Source of the DNA: Solen grandis
Taxonomy: Eukaryota; Mollusca; Bivalvia; Adapedonta; Solenidae
Reading direction: 5' to 3'
Assembly (NCBI GenBank): GCA_021229015.1
Contig: CM037789.1
Location: forward strand, 26,980,782 to 27,044,781
Length of the DNA stretch: 64,000 nt
The number at the start of each line of letters is the position of its first letter. Position 1 is the stretch's first letter. Of this stretch, positions 12,601 to 24,600 are shown piece by piece. A program made the position numbers and the translations under genes. Under the pieces are notes generated by a model. It had not been told where the DNA came from and did not search any database. It saw only the letters and a list, made by a program, of their open reading frames with translations.

Positions 12601-12842
12601 AAAAGTTAATATGTGACTACATTAAAGTCACATGACTGCTAAAATTGTTTCATGGTCAAATTAGAAAAGTTGACGAGCCAAATACTTACGTTCCATAATC
12701 GGCATGCCATTAGTGCTGCTGCGTATGGATGCGCGGCTGCGCATGCTCTGGTGGGAGTTAGAGGTACGCTCACTGCGATGACTCCGCTGGGAGAGACTGG
12801 GAGATGGCAGTCTGTTGACTGGACTGGGGATACGCCATCTCT
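9555..12842 (-). CDS. Partial minus-strand gene with SESTD1/TRIO-type CRAL-TRIO domain
   Basis: Four exons with matching phases, and a possible fifth, read right to left: 12690-12842, 11525-11587, 10754-10865, 10292-10382 (and 9555-9623). Joined, they give a Ser/Arg-rich leader, then IVFLTGGRDRQGGPLLLFP, YLSLIPSEESKRRGFTAIID and SRDGSWSNLVTVLGCLK. These are the hallmark N-terminal segments of the CRAL-TRIO (SEC14) lipid-binding domain of SESTD1, TRIO, kalirin and MCF2L (family motif FLSGGRDKRGGPILTFP ... IPSE..[9 protein letters not shown]). The rest of that domain and any spectrin repeats are not visible and must lie further left, beyond the window. LEAS before the domain recalls MEAS at the human SESTD1 start, but the GGRD..GGP core is nearer TRIO, so the family member is unresolved. 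It is divergent to the CCDC141-titin gene. Confidence 0.82.
10005..10090 (-). repeat. tRNA-derived SINE head (minus orientation)
   Basis: Read on the minus strand: an A-box-like TGGTCTAGTGGAAGTG and, about 45 nt on, a B-box-like GTTTGAACCCC. It does not fold as an intact tRNA, so it looks like a SINE or pseudo-tRNA. Confidence 0.45.
10292..10382 (-). CDS. Minus gene exon D: CRAL-TRIO core
   Basis: 91 nt, phase 2 in and 0 out, acceptor TTTCTCAG, donor GTAACT. SEESKRRGFTAIIDSRDGSW then SNLVTVLGCLK; parallel to TRIO [20 protein letters not shown] and SESTD1 [20 protein letters not shown]. Confidence 0.86.
10754..10865 (-). CDS. Minus gene exon C: CRAL-TRIO core
   Basis: 112 nt, phase 1 in and 2 out, acceptor TTCTTCAG, donor GTATTG. 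GGRDRQGGPLLLFPPHRD then DIAVCVRYLSLIP; parallel to TRIO GGRDKRGGPILTFP and ISYLACIPSE. Confidence 0.86.
10995..11236 (+). mobile_element. TTAA MITE copy 1 (full length, ~242 bp)
   Basis: TTAA on both sides. Inverted ends CCCTTTCCCTCATA / ATGAGGGAAAGGG. A central 67-nt palindrome has arms GCGAACAGCATAAAACC...CCTGCGAGT around one base (one mismatch in 33). No ORF. The TTAA flank suggests a piggyBac-mobilised family. Confidence 0.85.
11285..11420 (+). repeat. tRNA-derived SINE
   Basis: TTGTCCAGTGGTTTCATAC (A-box-like) and AGGTTCAATCCCC (B box) spaced as in tRNA-derived SINEs, followed by a non-tRNA body. Confidence 0.5.
11525..11587 (-). CDS. Minus gene exon B: start of CRAL-TRIO domain
   Basis: 63 nt, phase 1/1, acceptor TTGAACAG, donor GTATAG. 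RGLEASHIIDQLEKEIVFLT; the last codon is completed by exon C to give FLTGGRD, the conserved start of the domain. Confidence 0.83.
11920..11960 (+). repeat. Short perfect hairpin
   Basis: AACAGGGTCTCT and AGAGACCCTGTT flank an AT spacer of about 11 nt. It lies in an intron of the minus-strand gene. Confidence 0.7.
12130..12371 (+). mobile_element. TTAA MITE copy 2 (full length)
   Basis: Same ends, TTAA flanks and central palindrome as copy 1, same orientation, about 1.1 kb away. Together they bracket exon B of the minus-strand gene. Confidence 0.87.
12690..12842 (-). CDS. Minus gene exon A: Ser/Arg-rich leader
   Basis: 153 nt, phase 1/1, acceptor GTTCACAG, donor GTAAGT. WRIPSPVNRLPSPSLSQRS then RTSNSHQSMRSRASIRSSTN: low-complexity and basic, with many possible phospho-sites. 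Exons upstream of this one were not identified. Confidence 0.75.
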
Positions 12843-13999
12843 CTGTGAACACAGGGCAACAATTTTAAATCAATTATAAATCAATTACATGTGTAGTAAT
12901 CAAAGAATAAATTCATCAATCTATAATTAAAGTAAATTTTGAGTGTTTCCATCATAGCGAGACAAATTTTAACAATCGAAGAATGAATTAATCAATCAAT
13001 AATGTAATGGTTCTACCATGAGACATTAACTGTTTACTCAGAGCTTCATCTTAATGAAATGGAAGACTATTATTGAATCAATCAATTAGTAATTATGTAA
13101 TGAGGTGATTTATCAATCAATAGATCTATAAATTTAAAACAGAATTAAAAACAAATTTCAGATTGATTTCTTCTCACACGCAGGTATTTCATGCATTTTA
13201 AATGGATGTTAAATGGGATAAAAACATGCACTGTTGCTATACACAAACAATGACTTTTTGTATGTTCCTTAAGCTTATCAAGAACGATTTGTTCTTCTCT
13301 TATGAGTATGAATTTAAACAGTATCAATCATGCAATTTCAATGACAAATGAAATATAAAAAATTCACACTTGGAAATGAAAGGGTGAAAGTGAAAGTAGG
13401 ACTAACGTGAACAGTGTTGAAGCTTTAAGTCATTATATGCATGTGACAGTATTCATCCATTAACCACCAGAATGTGATATCAACCTTATTTTTATATATA
13501 ATTATGCTGATGACCCCATTTATTTTCTCTTTTATGTCACAATTTACTAATACTGATACTTTATTCCTTTTTTCCAACAATTGGGAAGGGACCAAAGCCT
13601 TACATTTTGGGAAATTCAAGCGCATGGAAGTTATTTACGACCAAAGACTTGGGAAAACAGCAGCCTAGTAACCTACTGTTGAGATTAAAATGGTAGTACA
13701 ATCAATAATACCAAATGGCAGGTGTACAATACATTCATCATCAACATCAACTTAATAATTGCAGTGCAGTTCTGGGTTATTCTGAATGGATATTATTTCA
13801 GCAAGATTTCAGGTGAATAATATATTAACATATTTGAAATTTCAGCAAATTATTTTTGAGAAATCCTTTCACCAAAATTGGGAAAAAAAGAGGCTATTTG
13901 CAATTGGGAAAGCCACCCATTATAAGCCACTATTATAGATGGAAAAAGGCCCTGAGTTACAAGGCTGAATATAACAGATAACCTTGAGGCACTACATAT

Positions 14000-14248
14000 T
14001 TAACCCTTTTCCTAATGAATATTCATGAAAAAGTCATGACTTGATGACAATTAACTTCCTGAACTTCAAATGTTTTATGAAACAGTGGATTTTTCTTTGC
14101 CGTGCAGACTGTGTTGAAACTAAGCTACAATATCTTAAAGAGAAATCAGAGGAGATGCTAAGCAGACAGCTCTTGGAAGAAACAGTCTGATCTGGGTCTA
14201 CTGTTTACCATGGCATCAAAATAGGACTATATTGAGTAAAAGATTAAA
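14000..14248 (+). mobile_element. Diverged relative of the TTAA MITE
   Basis: TTAACCCTTTTCCTAATGAAT at the left and GAGTAAAAGATTAA at the right. It has no central palindrome. The ends resemble the element at 36416-36601 more than the main family. Confidence 0.4.
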
Positions 14249-15099
14249 CCTGCATCTCCTATACTTATTATAAATCAACTTAATCACAGGGGGGCACAAT
14301 GAACGAACCTTCATTCAGTCTTAATAAGTTTATGCTTGATGCTCCCAAAAACTGAACCAAATTTCACACCTCTACAATTTTCTTCAATTGCAAACCACTT
14401 ACAGACATTCATATTTGAAAGGAATATTAATCTTATTTCACAGCTTCAGTTTTGCACATAAATTAAACTGATATGTCTCATATCAGTGTATACAGAACAA
14501 CAACATTGCTTTAATTTGTGTAAGAATATTCTCTCACAGCAAGTTTTGCGTCCACAATTTCCTAACCTTTCAAACTACAAGGACGGAAGAATCTAATTCT
14601 TTACTGATCGATACAAATTGATTTTCATGTCCATGCTAAATAGAGTTCGAGGCTGAATGCTATATAGACCAATACATAATGACACCTTGTACAACAATTT
14701 AACTGCTCTTATCTTACGGTAGACTTACTCATGTGAGTCAACAAACAATTGTAAAAATGCCCAAACAATGTGTATGATTATTCATCCTCAATAGTTTGAC
14801 ATTAAGAAAAGTGGATTTCAGGCATGACATGATAAACCTAATGACTTTTTAACCCCTCCTTAGTCTGCCAAAGGGGGACAGAATTAATCCACTCAGAACC
14901 AATTGTAAACACAATGGACATCATAAAGTCAGATAAGACTAGGGGATTCAACATAGATATTGCATTGTGATCGAAGATAAATATAAAATTTTGTGAATGG
15001 ATCTTGTAGCAATGTATGTTTCAGTATGTTAGTAATCTCATAAATAAACATGGCGGTACCACTGAAGGCTTCAAGTGTCAAATAGTTATACTGAATCAC

Positions 15100-15420
15100 T
15101 GATCTCTCATTCTCTCACTCTCTTTGTCTCTCTCAAGGACAAACATCAAGTTTTTAATCAATCTTCTCTTCCCCTTCCTCTCAATTCCTCCTTAACACCT
15201 CTCTCCATCTCTCTCTCTCCACAATAACTTTCTGAAGTTCCTTATAAAATTTGAAATCCTTTTAAAAATTTTCTCAATCTGTACCTCCCCCTTCTTCTTC
15301 TCTCTCTGTCTCTCCCTTTTTTCCTTTTTCAGCTGCTGTTTCTTTTTAATCACAACTCGCATCTATCTGTCCCTCTGCCACACACATACATCCTATTTTT
15401 CTTATCTCTTTAGAATTTCC
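15100..15420 (+). repeat. Pyrimidine-rich (CTCT) stretch
   Basis: Irregular CTCTCT/TTCTCC runs over some 300 nt. Low complexity, no coding potential. Confidence 0.6.
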
Positions 15421-16086
15421 TATCAAAATACATACTTAAAACATAAACCAGTAGTCTACACAATTAAGTTCTTTTCGTGCTTGTTAAAATTTGCAATTTA
15501 AGATAGACTGGCTTGTTGCAAATTTTATCACATAACAATAAGTCTTAAGAAATGTGCTTATTCATCAAAATTCTCGATTCTGTTGACACAAAATTCATTT
15601 TATTTGTACATTCAGTCTATGTTCTAAACGAATGAGAGGCTGATAAGCAAGATTATGTTCACTCCATGCTTGATCCAATATTTACTTGTATACCATTAAG
15701 AGATTGTCATCCGATCAATAGGGAAACAAGACAGGACAAAAGAATTCAATGATTCTAGTACCCACTCTTCATCTCCTGGAAATCATTACAGTATCGGCTG
15801 TGTCCATACTTCACAGCAGGATTCTTTCATTGAGTGAGGACCTTATGTCAATATGCCCTAAGTGACAAGTTTGGACAGTGGTAGCCCATCAATGGGCCAC
15901 GCTAGGTCTTGTTTTCCTACGAGAGAGACAGTTTGTGGGAAATTGGGGTTTCTTTTGATTGTCAATAAGAAACAGCTTGTTTTATTGGGTTTAACATCCC
16001 ACAGATAGTATTTAAGTCATTTTGAGACTATGTCTACTTGAGACAGATATGGTACTTATTGCCACTCTGCAATATCATACTGTATA

Positions 16087-16234
16087 TTAACCCTTTCCCT
16101 CATATACTCATTTTGACGCACTCAGTAGGTACCACATAAAGCCTGATCTGCAGAAAACCACATTAAACATTGCATTAATTACAAAGAGCAGCGAACAGCA
16201 TAAAACCTGATCAGCCTGCGAGTTACTCGCAGGC
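16087..16234 (-). mobile_element. TTAA MITE copy 3 (inverted, truncated)
   Basis: It begins TTAACCCTTTCCCTCATATA and runs to the middle of the central palindrome (GCGAGTTACTCGCAGGC), then breaks off about 60 nt before the assembly gap. Confidence 0.8.
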
Positions 16235-16292
16235 ATGGGGCATCGGTTTTATCTGTTGAGCAAAGGGTTGTCCTGTTTGATAAAAGTTAAAT

Positions 16293-16392
16293 NNNNNNNN
16301 NNNNNNNNNNNNNNNNNNNNNNNNNNNNNNNNNNNNNNNNNNNNNNNNNNNNNNNNNNNNNNNNNNNNNNNNNNNNNNNNNNNNNNNNNNNN
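16293..16392. other. Assembly gap (100 N)
   Basis: Exactly 100 N, the usual placeholder for a gap of unknown size. It sits beside a broken palindromic MITE and a tandem-core element, both prone to assembly failure. Confidence 0.98.
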
Positions 16393-16648
16393 TAGATTAA
16401 GCTTAAATTTCCTGTATCAAACTTAAACTTAAATCTCCTGAATCAAATGTAAAATCCATGTATGACTAGGTGCCTTATTAAAATCAAAATTCTATATCTA
16501 ACTTAAGATTTAGCTTAAAATTCCTGTAGCTTACCTTGAGTTAACTTGAAATTTCTATCTCTAAGATTAAACTTTTAATATGTGTGTTAAAATTTAAATC
16601 TCTAGAATGTAAAATGATGACATTGGATGGCAGAACAAGGACAGATAT

Positions 16649-17622
16649 TTATACCCCCGAAACAAAGTTTGGGGGGGTATATAGGAGTCACCCGGTGGTC
16701 GGTCGGTCGGTCGGTCCAGCGGTCCGTTGCATTTTCCTTGTCCGGAGCATAACTTGAAAACCACAAGTTGGAATTCAATACAACTTCATGCAATGTCAAC
16801 CACAATAGAGGAAGTGCAGTGCACAAGAACCATAACTCTATCTAGAGTAATTACAGAGTTATTGCCCTTTGTATTTTTTCCTTGTCCGGAGTATAACTTG
16901 TAAAGTACGGGTTTGATTTCAAAACAATTTCATACAATGGTCAACCACAATATGAGGAAGTGCAGTGCACAAGAACCATAACTCTATCTAGAGTAATTAC
17001 AGAGTTATTGCCCTTTGTATTTTTTCCTTGTCCGGAGTATAACTTGTAAAGTACTGGTTGGATTTCAAAACAATTTCATACAATGGTCAAGCACAATATG
17101 AGGAAGTGCAGTGCACAAGAACCATAACTCTATCTAGAGGAATTACAGAGTTATTGCCCTTAGTTACTTTTCCTTGTCCAGAGTATAACTTGTAAACTAC
17201 TGGTTGGATTTCAAAACAATTTCATACAATGGTTAACCACAATATGAGGAAGTGCAGTGCACAAGAACCATAACTCTATCTAGAGTAATTACAGAGTTAT
17301 TTCCCTTTGTTACTTTTCCTTGTTTTTCTTGTCCTGAACATAACTCGAATATTATACATGGTATATACTTGAAACTTAAAATGTAAACAGATGGCGACTA
17401 GGAGAAGTGCAGTGTCCAAGAACTGTAACCTTATATTTTTAAACTACTGTGACAAACAACCATTATTGACTCTCTATCAACTTTAAATAAAAACTTTACT
17501 TACTTATTACTATCACAACCAATATACTATGTATACAGGTTCTTATCTATGCTCTGCCTGAAGTCTGGCTTCTCCTGCATTAAAGTATTTTGCGGGGGTA
17601 TTAATCACCTTCAGTGATAGCT
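16649..17622 (-). mobile_element. Family 2 hairpin element, minus orientation
   Basis: Read on the minus strand it starts AACTAGAGCTATCACTGAAG (hairpin ATCACTGAAGGTGAT). It has four or five core units of about 146 nt with GTGCACTGCACTTCCTC. It ends with CCGACCGACCGACCACCGGG, GTGACTCCTATATACCCCC and a final hairpin. Intact compared with the plus-strand copy at 1.5-4.2 kb. Confidence 0.78.
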
Positions 17623-17879
17623 CTAGTTATGCATTGAGATGGTTGGGAATCCTGTATTTCAAATGGATGTATGTAAAATTTTCTTATAACATTCCAAATA
17701 ATTCCTTCTGTATTAAGATTTCTGGAAGCATAAATTACACAACTTCTAAACAAAATGCGCAGTATATCTGCGTTATAACACATGGTATTTTGCCTGGCTT
17801 CCATAGCTGCCATTTACTTGCCATTTTAATGGTTTTAACAGACACATATCACAGTTGCAGAAATGCGTGTAGGTAGCTG

Positions 17880-18095
17880 TGGTGAGATACAGGTGTTTCA
17901 TGTGCTCTCTCTCAGCTGGTTGGAACCAGAAGTCGTTATCCCTCTCTCTGTTTCTTTCTATGCCTAGCAGACGCCAAATAAGGGTAGCTGGTTCCCAAAA
18001 TGATGGAGAGATTGGTTCCCCAGCTTCTCCATAGTGTAAACATAGGAGTCTGGCCTCTGGGTAGATTCCATATCTTGTTACAGGGGGGATTCAAA
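17880..18095 (-). other. Open, coding-like stretch of unknown identity
   Basis: On the minus strand a frame without ATG stays open from just after a TGA near 18095 down to a TAA near 17780. The part above 17880 has protein-like composition (RLLCLHYGEAGEPISPSFWE, then RLLGIERNRERDNDFWFQP). It could be a 5' exon of the minus gene, a transposon remnant, or chance. I do not recognise a family. Confidence 0.3.
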
Positions 18096-18299
18096 ACTTC
18101 AAAGACATTAATATCTTATTTTAAAAAAGATAAATTTCTTTATATGATGAAAAATGTATTTTATTTTGCACAAATTCTCTTAAAACAAGTTTTGTTTTGT
18201 TTCTAGTTGAAATCAGTTGAGTTAACAAGCAACACATGTGCTAATTATATAATGGCTTCCATGGTCCCACCCCTGCTGATAAGCCCATGTGGGCTGGGC

Positions 18300-18564
18300 C
18301 AAGAACCTGTGTTGTATCAGCAGTAGCAATGAATTTAGTCTTCAGTGTTTAGAAGGAATTAGAGCCGAAAACACCTGCATGCATTGCTGTTAAGCTGAAT
18401 GCTAATTTTTCGATAAAATAATTCAAAGAAGAAAATTAAAAAAACAAAAAACAACTTGAAGATCTTATGCACCAAAAAGGATACCTCCGTTTGAAGAACA
18501 AACATCAAATGTGTAGAGAAACTTTTTTGTGCAAACTATAGTGATTGAAATATAAATTCACAAA
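18300..18564 (+). promoter_or_regulatory. 5' leader / proximal promoter region of the CCDC141-titin gene
   Basis: This AT-rich sequence lies directly before the start codon. An in-frame TAA at 18553-18555 precedes the ATG, and A at -3 gives an acceptable start context. A CACCTG E-box-like hexamer lies near 18380. I see no convincing TATA box. The transcription start and any upstream non-coding exon cannot be placed from sequence alone. Confidence 0.35.
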
Positions 18565-18681
18565 ATGTCGGATCGAGCCTCGGATATAACGGACGTATCG
18601 GAGGTCACTCCCTCGACCACCACCATAAGCACGGTTGCCGTGCAGGCTGGCCGGTCGAAGGTCGTTCTCGCAATCTTGCGT
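18565..18681 (+). CDS. CCDC141/TTN: Exon 1: start and CCDC141 N-terminal signature
   Basis: 39 codons from ATG, phase 0, donor GTAAGT. A Ser/Thr-rich start (residues 15-23) runs into TVAVQAGRSKVVLAILR. This lines up with the recalled human CCDC141 N-terminus (SVAVQAGDSKIVIAVIK) without gaps. The in-frame stop four codons upstream supports this ATG. Confidence 0.92.
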
Positions 18682-21600
18682 GTAAGTTAGCTCATTTTTG
18701 TATTCATTGAACTTTATTTTTTACTGGATAAAGAAAGAAAGAGATGTATAATGAAGTTGCTAGAATTAAGTGACCATTTCATTTTTATCGTCTTCTTAGA
18801 ACTGAAGGGTTTTGATTTCATTTAGTAGACATTCACAGACTATTTTGATGTTTCCCAGAGCATTATAATTCATTGGTATTTTCTATCGGAACGGGTTATT
18901 ACAGGATGTATTGTTTCCTTGTCAAGTTTCTATTAATTCCTTTCGTTTTGAAAACTCTTGTTACTTTTCATTTTTATAGAATGACAGTTTAAATTTAGGG
19001 TGTTTATTTCACCCAATTCTTGTTCAACTGAATTATTGAAACCGTACCAGTGGTTCTGTAAAAGATATGATGTTGTGTGTTTCTTTAATACCTTATCAGT
19101 ATTCTAAGTATAAAAGGTACTTTGGTTAACACAATTTTGTTTATTAGAGAGGTACAGGGGAAGTTCTATCTGTGGAACCATCCTTTTTATCAGATAAAGC
19201 AGGGTGGAAAGGAATCTTAGCAATTTTGGATAGTTGCCATGGTGATTCACATTTCCTGTGTAGCAGACGGGCTTCTGCTGAAATCAAGATGGCTGCCAGC
19301 ACATTATCAGAGGCTCCCTACCTGAGGAACTGACTAATAGAGATTGATAAATCCGACAAAAAAAAAAAGCTAATTCTTTTACTTCTTGACATTAACAGTT
19401 TGAATACCCTTCATGATGTTAATACACAAAATATTTTCTCCAGTTTGTTTGAATTAGTGATTAAAATATTTACCATTTCAGTATTTATATCATCTACATT
19501 TCCCGATACTGTGATCAGATTAGGAAAATGTACACCCAGACTCAAACCCCTAACCCCTCACTTACAGGCTGGTGCTTTATTGGTTGAGCTACTGAACCCT
19601 TTATAGTTTGTTTGGGTCTGATATCCTACCGCAGTAGTTCAGTCATTTGGGGACTTTTATTTACATTACATGAGGCAGATAGGTTATATAATCCAGTCAC
19701 ATGGCACTGGGCCAGAGCAACCAGTCCTGGAACTACCCTTATGTATTGAATGCCAAGCACAAGGGAGATATACCAGTATCATTTTAAAGGCCCATTATAT
19801 TTCATAATGATTCAATTTCCATGAAAAAGAAAATATTAAATAACCTTGACATATTGTACACAAATGGTACATAATATGCAAATATCTTCCATAAAATAAC
19901 ATTTTAGGTAAAGCCCCTGTAATGGTTCCGCTGTGTCTTGGACCCCTTAACCTCTACCAAGATAACCAAGGTACCCTAATGAAATACTAGGAAGCCTTGG
20001 TTATCTCCGTTCAAGGCCTTGAGGTCCAAAATGTTGCAGAACCAATACAGGGATTTTACCTTAGACACATTGAAAATGTTTATTACATTATGCAATTTGG
20101 TGTTTTGGATGGATGACAAAATACTCTCTTTGTTAACATTTTACATTGGCGAGTTTTCTCAAAGACAGTCTGTAATCGGAAATAATTTGAATTTGAAAAA
20201 CTTGTTGAATCACAATTTGTTTATCTGCTACGTCATCAATTTATGCACATGTGATTCGTTAACGGAGACATACGGAATGTCTGGAAAATATGCAAATTAA
20301 TAGTGATATTGGTAAACAATTGAATAATCTTTAGTAAAATATTCCTTCTTATTTATGCATTGTAGAAGCATTGTCATCAACGAGTGTGTATAGATTGTAT
20401 CCTGTAACAAATCTGTAGCACACACTTGGCTTTTCTGTTCAAAGAATATACCCCTTTCCCTCATAGAGGAAACCATGAAAAGACCTATGCAAACAGCATA
20501 AAACCAGATCAGCCTGCGAGTAACTCGCAGGCTGATCAGGTTTTATGCTGTTCGCTGCTCCTCAGTGGTCTGGAAATGAGGATTTTGTAATTAAATTTGG
20601 TAAGGTTTAACTGTGGTTTTCTGCAGATCAGGCTTTATGTGGTACCTATTGAGTGCGTCAAAATGAGTCATATGAGGGAAAGGGATACACTGCTTTGGAA
20701 GCATAATGGCCTTTAAACCATTTAGTATTCTGGCTGTAGTTTCATTTTTAAGGAGAAAATAAAATATTTATAAAACAGATTCACTTTCATGCATCAATTT
20801 TTCATTGAAAGCTCTTTGTGATAGCAGAATATTTTTCATTCATTTACAAACATTGAGAAATTCAATTAACATATTCTATACCTATCTTGCTATCCCATCA
20901 TATAAAGTTGTTGTAATTAAAGGTTTTTTTCTTCTTTTTTTTTGTTTTGTTTTTTTTTTACTTAAGAAAGGGAATAAAACAATTCTTAAAGCATGCATTC
21001 ATGGTGAATATGCAATATTCATGGTGAATATGCAATGATTTGCAAATTTGTTTCGTTTAATTTCTTTAGGACTCTTATATCATATACAGTCATTGTTATG
21101 TATGTTATAAGAATAGTGGATCTCCTCTCCTAAAATTATAAACAATTTGTTAGTCATTGTAATCATTATGAGTTCTGATGGTTTACCAAAAAAAATCTGA
21201 TTAATTCTGAATTATCTCTATGTGTTGCTGAAGGCCTGGAGCCAGCTGTTATAATTAGTAATAATGAGTAACACATGGTATGCATAATATACACTGTGTA
21301 CAGGGAACCAGTAAACCATGATAGCTGTCAGATGATGGGAGAGTTAATATCTTTTGGAACAGAATACCTTCTTGGTTTGATCTTGGTATTTCATTGAGGC
21401 AACCTACCTTGTTTTTTTATGATTACCATTGCATGATCAAACAATAGGCTTTTTGAATGTTATCCAAATTTCCGACCCTTTAGTTCTCTTTGGATTAATG
21501 TTTTCTTTAATGTCAGGTGCTTATTATCAGCATCAAAATAGATAATTTATGTATTTTTTAATATCCATTTCTCAATAGATAGGTACAGACTTAATTTATT

Positions 21601-24600
21601 ACATAAATTATGAAGGAAGTTGGTGGGTGGAGATGTATAGGAATTGTGCACATTGTCCTGACATGTTGCATCTAATCCTGTCACATTTTGTTCAGTTTTA
21701 CAGAAAAGTTCAGTATCTTTCCATATTTTTGGGTCAAGGTGATATAGCATGATAGTTAATTAACCCTTTCCTTCATAGAGGACACCATGAAAAGACCTAT
21801 GCGAACAGCATAAAACCAGATCAGCCTGCGAGTAACTCGCAGGCTGATCAGGTTTTATGCTGTTCGCTGCTCCTCAGTGGTCTGGAAATGAGGATTTTGT
21901 AATTAAATTTGGTAAGGTTTAACTGTGGTTTTCTGCAGATCAGGCTTTATGTGGTACCTATTGAGTGCGTCAAAATGAGTCTATATGAGGGAAAGAGCTA
22001 AGTGATAGTGTAGCTTTTACACCATAATACACCTAAACAAAATACACCAAAATAGCTGAAGTTGAATACAGAGAGAAAATCATAGTTCTATTTGTGTTTA
22101 TTTTGCATTCTTGTTGGCCTGCTCTGATAAGGTTGCATGACTCAGACATTTTATTATGTAATAAAAAAAAAGTTAAACTTCAAAATATAAATATTTGACT
22201 GAACATCAATATAATGGTAAATGGCCATATAATTCCTGGCATTTTAAAATTGACCTGTCAGAAAATCTTTGTATCATGAGTCTATATATATTTATTTTCA
22301 ATTACTTTCTTTCATTTATATTTTTCAGTGATATATGAGGTTTTGTACTTAATGACTTAAGGTTTATATCAATTTATTAGTCAATTTAAGTTCTGAACCT
22401 GGTCTTTGAGGCATATTTTTCACCCGAGAGAATTCCTTTGTCTGCGTTTTTAAATTTTAACTTAACCCTTTTCCTCATAGAGGAAACCATGAAAAGACCT
22501 ATGCTAACTCGCAGGCTGATCAGGTTTTATGCTGTTCGCTGCTCCTCAGTAGTCTGGAAATGAGGATTTTGTAATTAAATTTGATAAGGTTTAACTGTGG
22601 TTTTCTGCAGATCAGGCTTTATGTGGTACCTATTGAGTGTGTCAAAATGAGTCTATAAGAGGGAAAGGGTTAAGAAAAGATATATTGTGTTGCAAAGGAA
22701 GCAAATTTGCAAAACATATACATATTCTAGAAATTCTGATCTTTACAAGATAAAGTTGCTTGGTAAAGGCTTTGAGCAAAGAGTAAGATTTCAACCACAT
22801 CTGAGCATATCCCAATAGTAGTGAATGATAAACCCACTTGTTTTCTGAGATATGTTCAGGACCATTCAGATAATATGTTTAACTGGGTGACCTTTTCCAC
22901 TTTGTAAAATTTACACTGTGTTAGGTTATTGAGAACCCAGATCAAATTGAAAGGAATACAATACACAAGTTCCTATATTGTGTGTTCATATCTAGAAACC
23001 ATGTTATATTGGGTCACATTGTAACTAATGGCCAAAATCAACCAAGATTTTTGTCAAATGTTTGATTGAGTTATATTGACAGTTGTATTATAATAATGGA
23101 GCATATTTAGTTATGACTGTGCTCCTATTAACTGATTTTGAATAAGTTTATAACATGCCTTGTGTTTTTATAAAGTGCTGATGAGTTTGAACAGTTACAG
23201 TTAGTTTTGAGTTACATACAGGCTGATCTAGTCAACACTGGTTCTAGATGTCTTCTCTTGAGACTGTCCCCTGGTATAGCGTTGAGATTTGGGTTGGCTT
23301 ATCCTCTCATCTTAAGGGCATAACCAATGCTAAAAACAACCATATTCATAATGTGATTGACAGCTATTGCATATATTGGTGAGCCAGATTGGATTCTGTA
23401 ACTGCATACTGATGAAATAAAATATTAGCTTAATGAAAATAAACCATATTGCACCATGACCTGTTGTGTTCATTGGCTTTGGACATGAAGGTATGGAGTT
23501 CCGACCCAAATAGGATGAGAATCTTCAAGATTATATCAGGCACATGGTAATTGTCAGTTCCAGAAGAGGGTTTAGTACTATATAACAAAACAGGTTTGAA
23601 TTTCAAGGGTCAGTGTAATACAATTGTCACTGAAGTTTCTTGGACGTCCAAGTGGGTCAGAGGTTAATTAACTCAGTCATCTTATGATTATTTGTAATTT
23701 GTGTGTTTTTCAGTGTGGAGAATGGATACGTGTGCGAGTCCACCAGATGGAGCCCGACCTTATGGAGGTCGGGTCGACCCTGGAGGAGGCTCTCCAGCTG
23801 CAAGCCGAACATGACCAACTACTATCAAAACTACAGGTGTGTATACATACAGGGGAAAAACCCTACATTCTAGCAAATTGTCAATATTCAGGGGTTTACT
23901 TAAGGATTTGACTTTCACTTGTCCAGGGGGCAAGATACTTTGAACATCTACTAGCCCCAGCGAAAACAGGTTGCCCGATCTTGAAGTTAGTTGGTGTTTG
24001 TTAATGTTTAAAACTGAATATGTGTAATATTAAGGTGGATTTTGGTTAATATGTATCAAACACAATTTTCTAGCATTTTACCCCTGATATACCATAGAAA
24101 AAAAAAAAAAAAGGATTTCATTTACATAAATAAACTTGCCCGCCGGGCTATATTCTTTAAAAAATCACTTGCCCGCAGTGATTTTAACCTGGCGTGGGCA
24201 AGTGGGCGTCCACTTAAGAAAAACCCTGATATTGACTAATTTAGTTGATTATACATACAGGAAAAAAGCCCTTCGTACTAACAATTTGCCATGATATAAT
24301 GAAAATAATGTTTTGGTACCCCACTCACTAACTAAGCTATTGCAAGAAATTAATTTATTGCCAACCCAGCATCCTTTATATTGCAGTCTCTGGTTTGAAT
24401 AAAAAAAACATGGAGTCAAAGCAAAAGACAGCAATTGAATACACATGCTGAGGAAATACCCATCCTTTTGACAGGTTTTCATAATTAATGATAAAGTTTC
24501 CCTGCCTACAACAGCAGTTGATTGTTGGTCATCATTACCGTTTTCTCTTGATAATAGGACTCTGGCTAGTCTGTGAGAATTATGATCCTAATTTATCACG

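Larger units (their letters stand above)
12843..18299. other. Interval between the divergent genes
   Basis: No exons recognised apart from the uncertain open stretch near 18 kb. It contains MITE relatives, a CT-rich stretch (about 15100-15400), a gap, and a family 2 element. First exons and promoters of the minus-strand gene could be hidden here or in the gap. Confidence 0.5.
18682..23713 (+). other. Intron 1 (5.0 kb)
   Basis: No further exons seen. It contains a SINE-like segment, a long imperfect hairpin, three TTAA MITEs, and AT-rich sequence. Confidence 0.75.
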
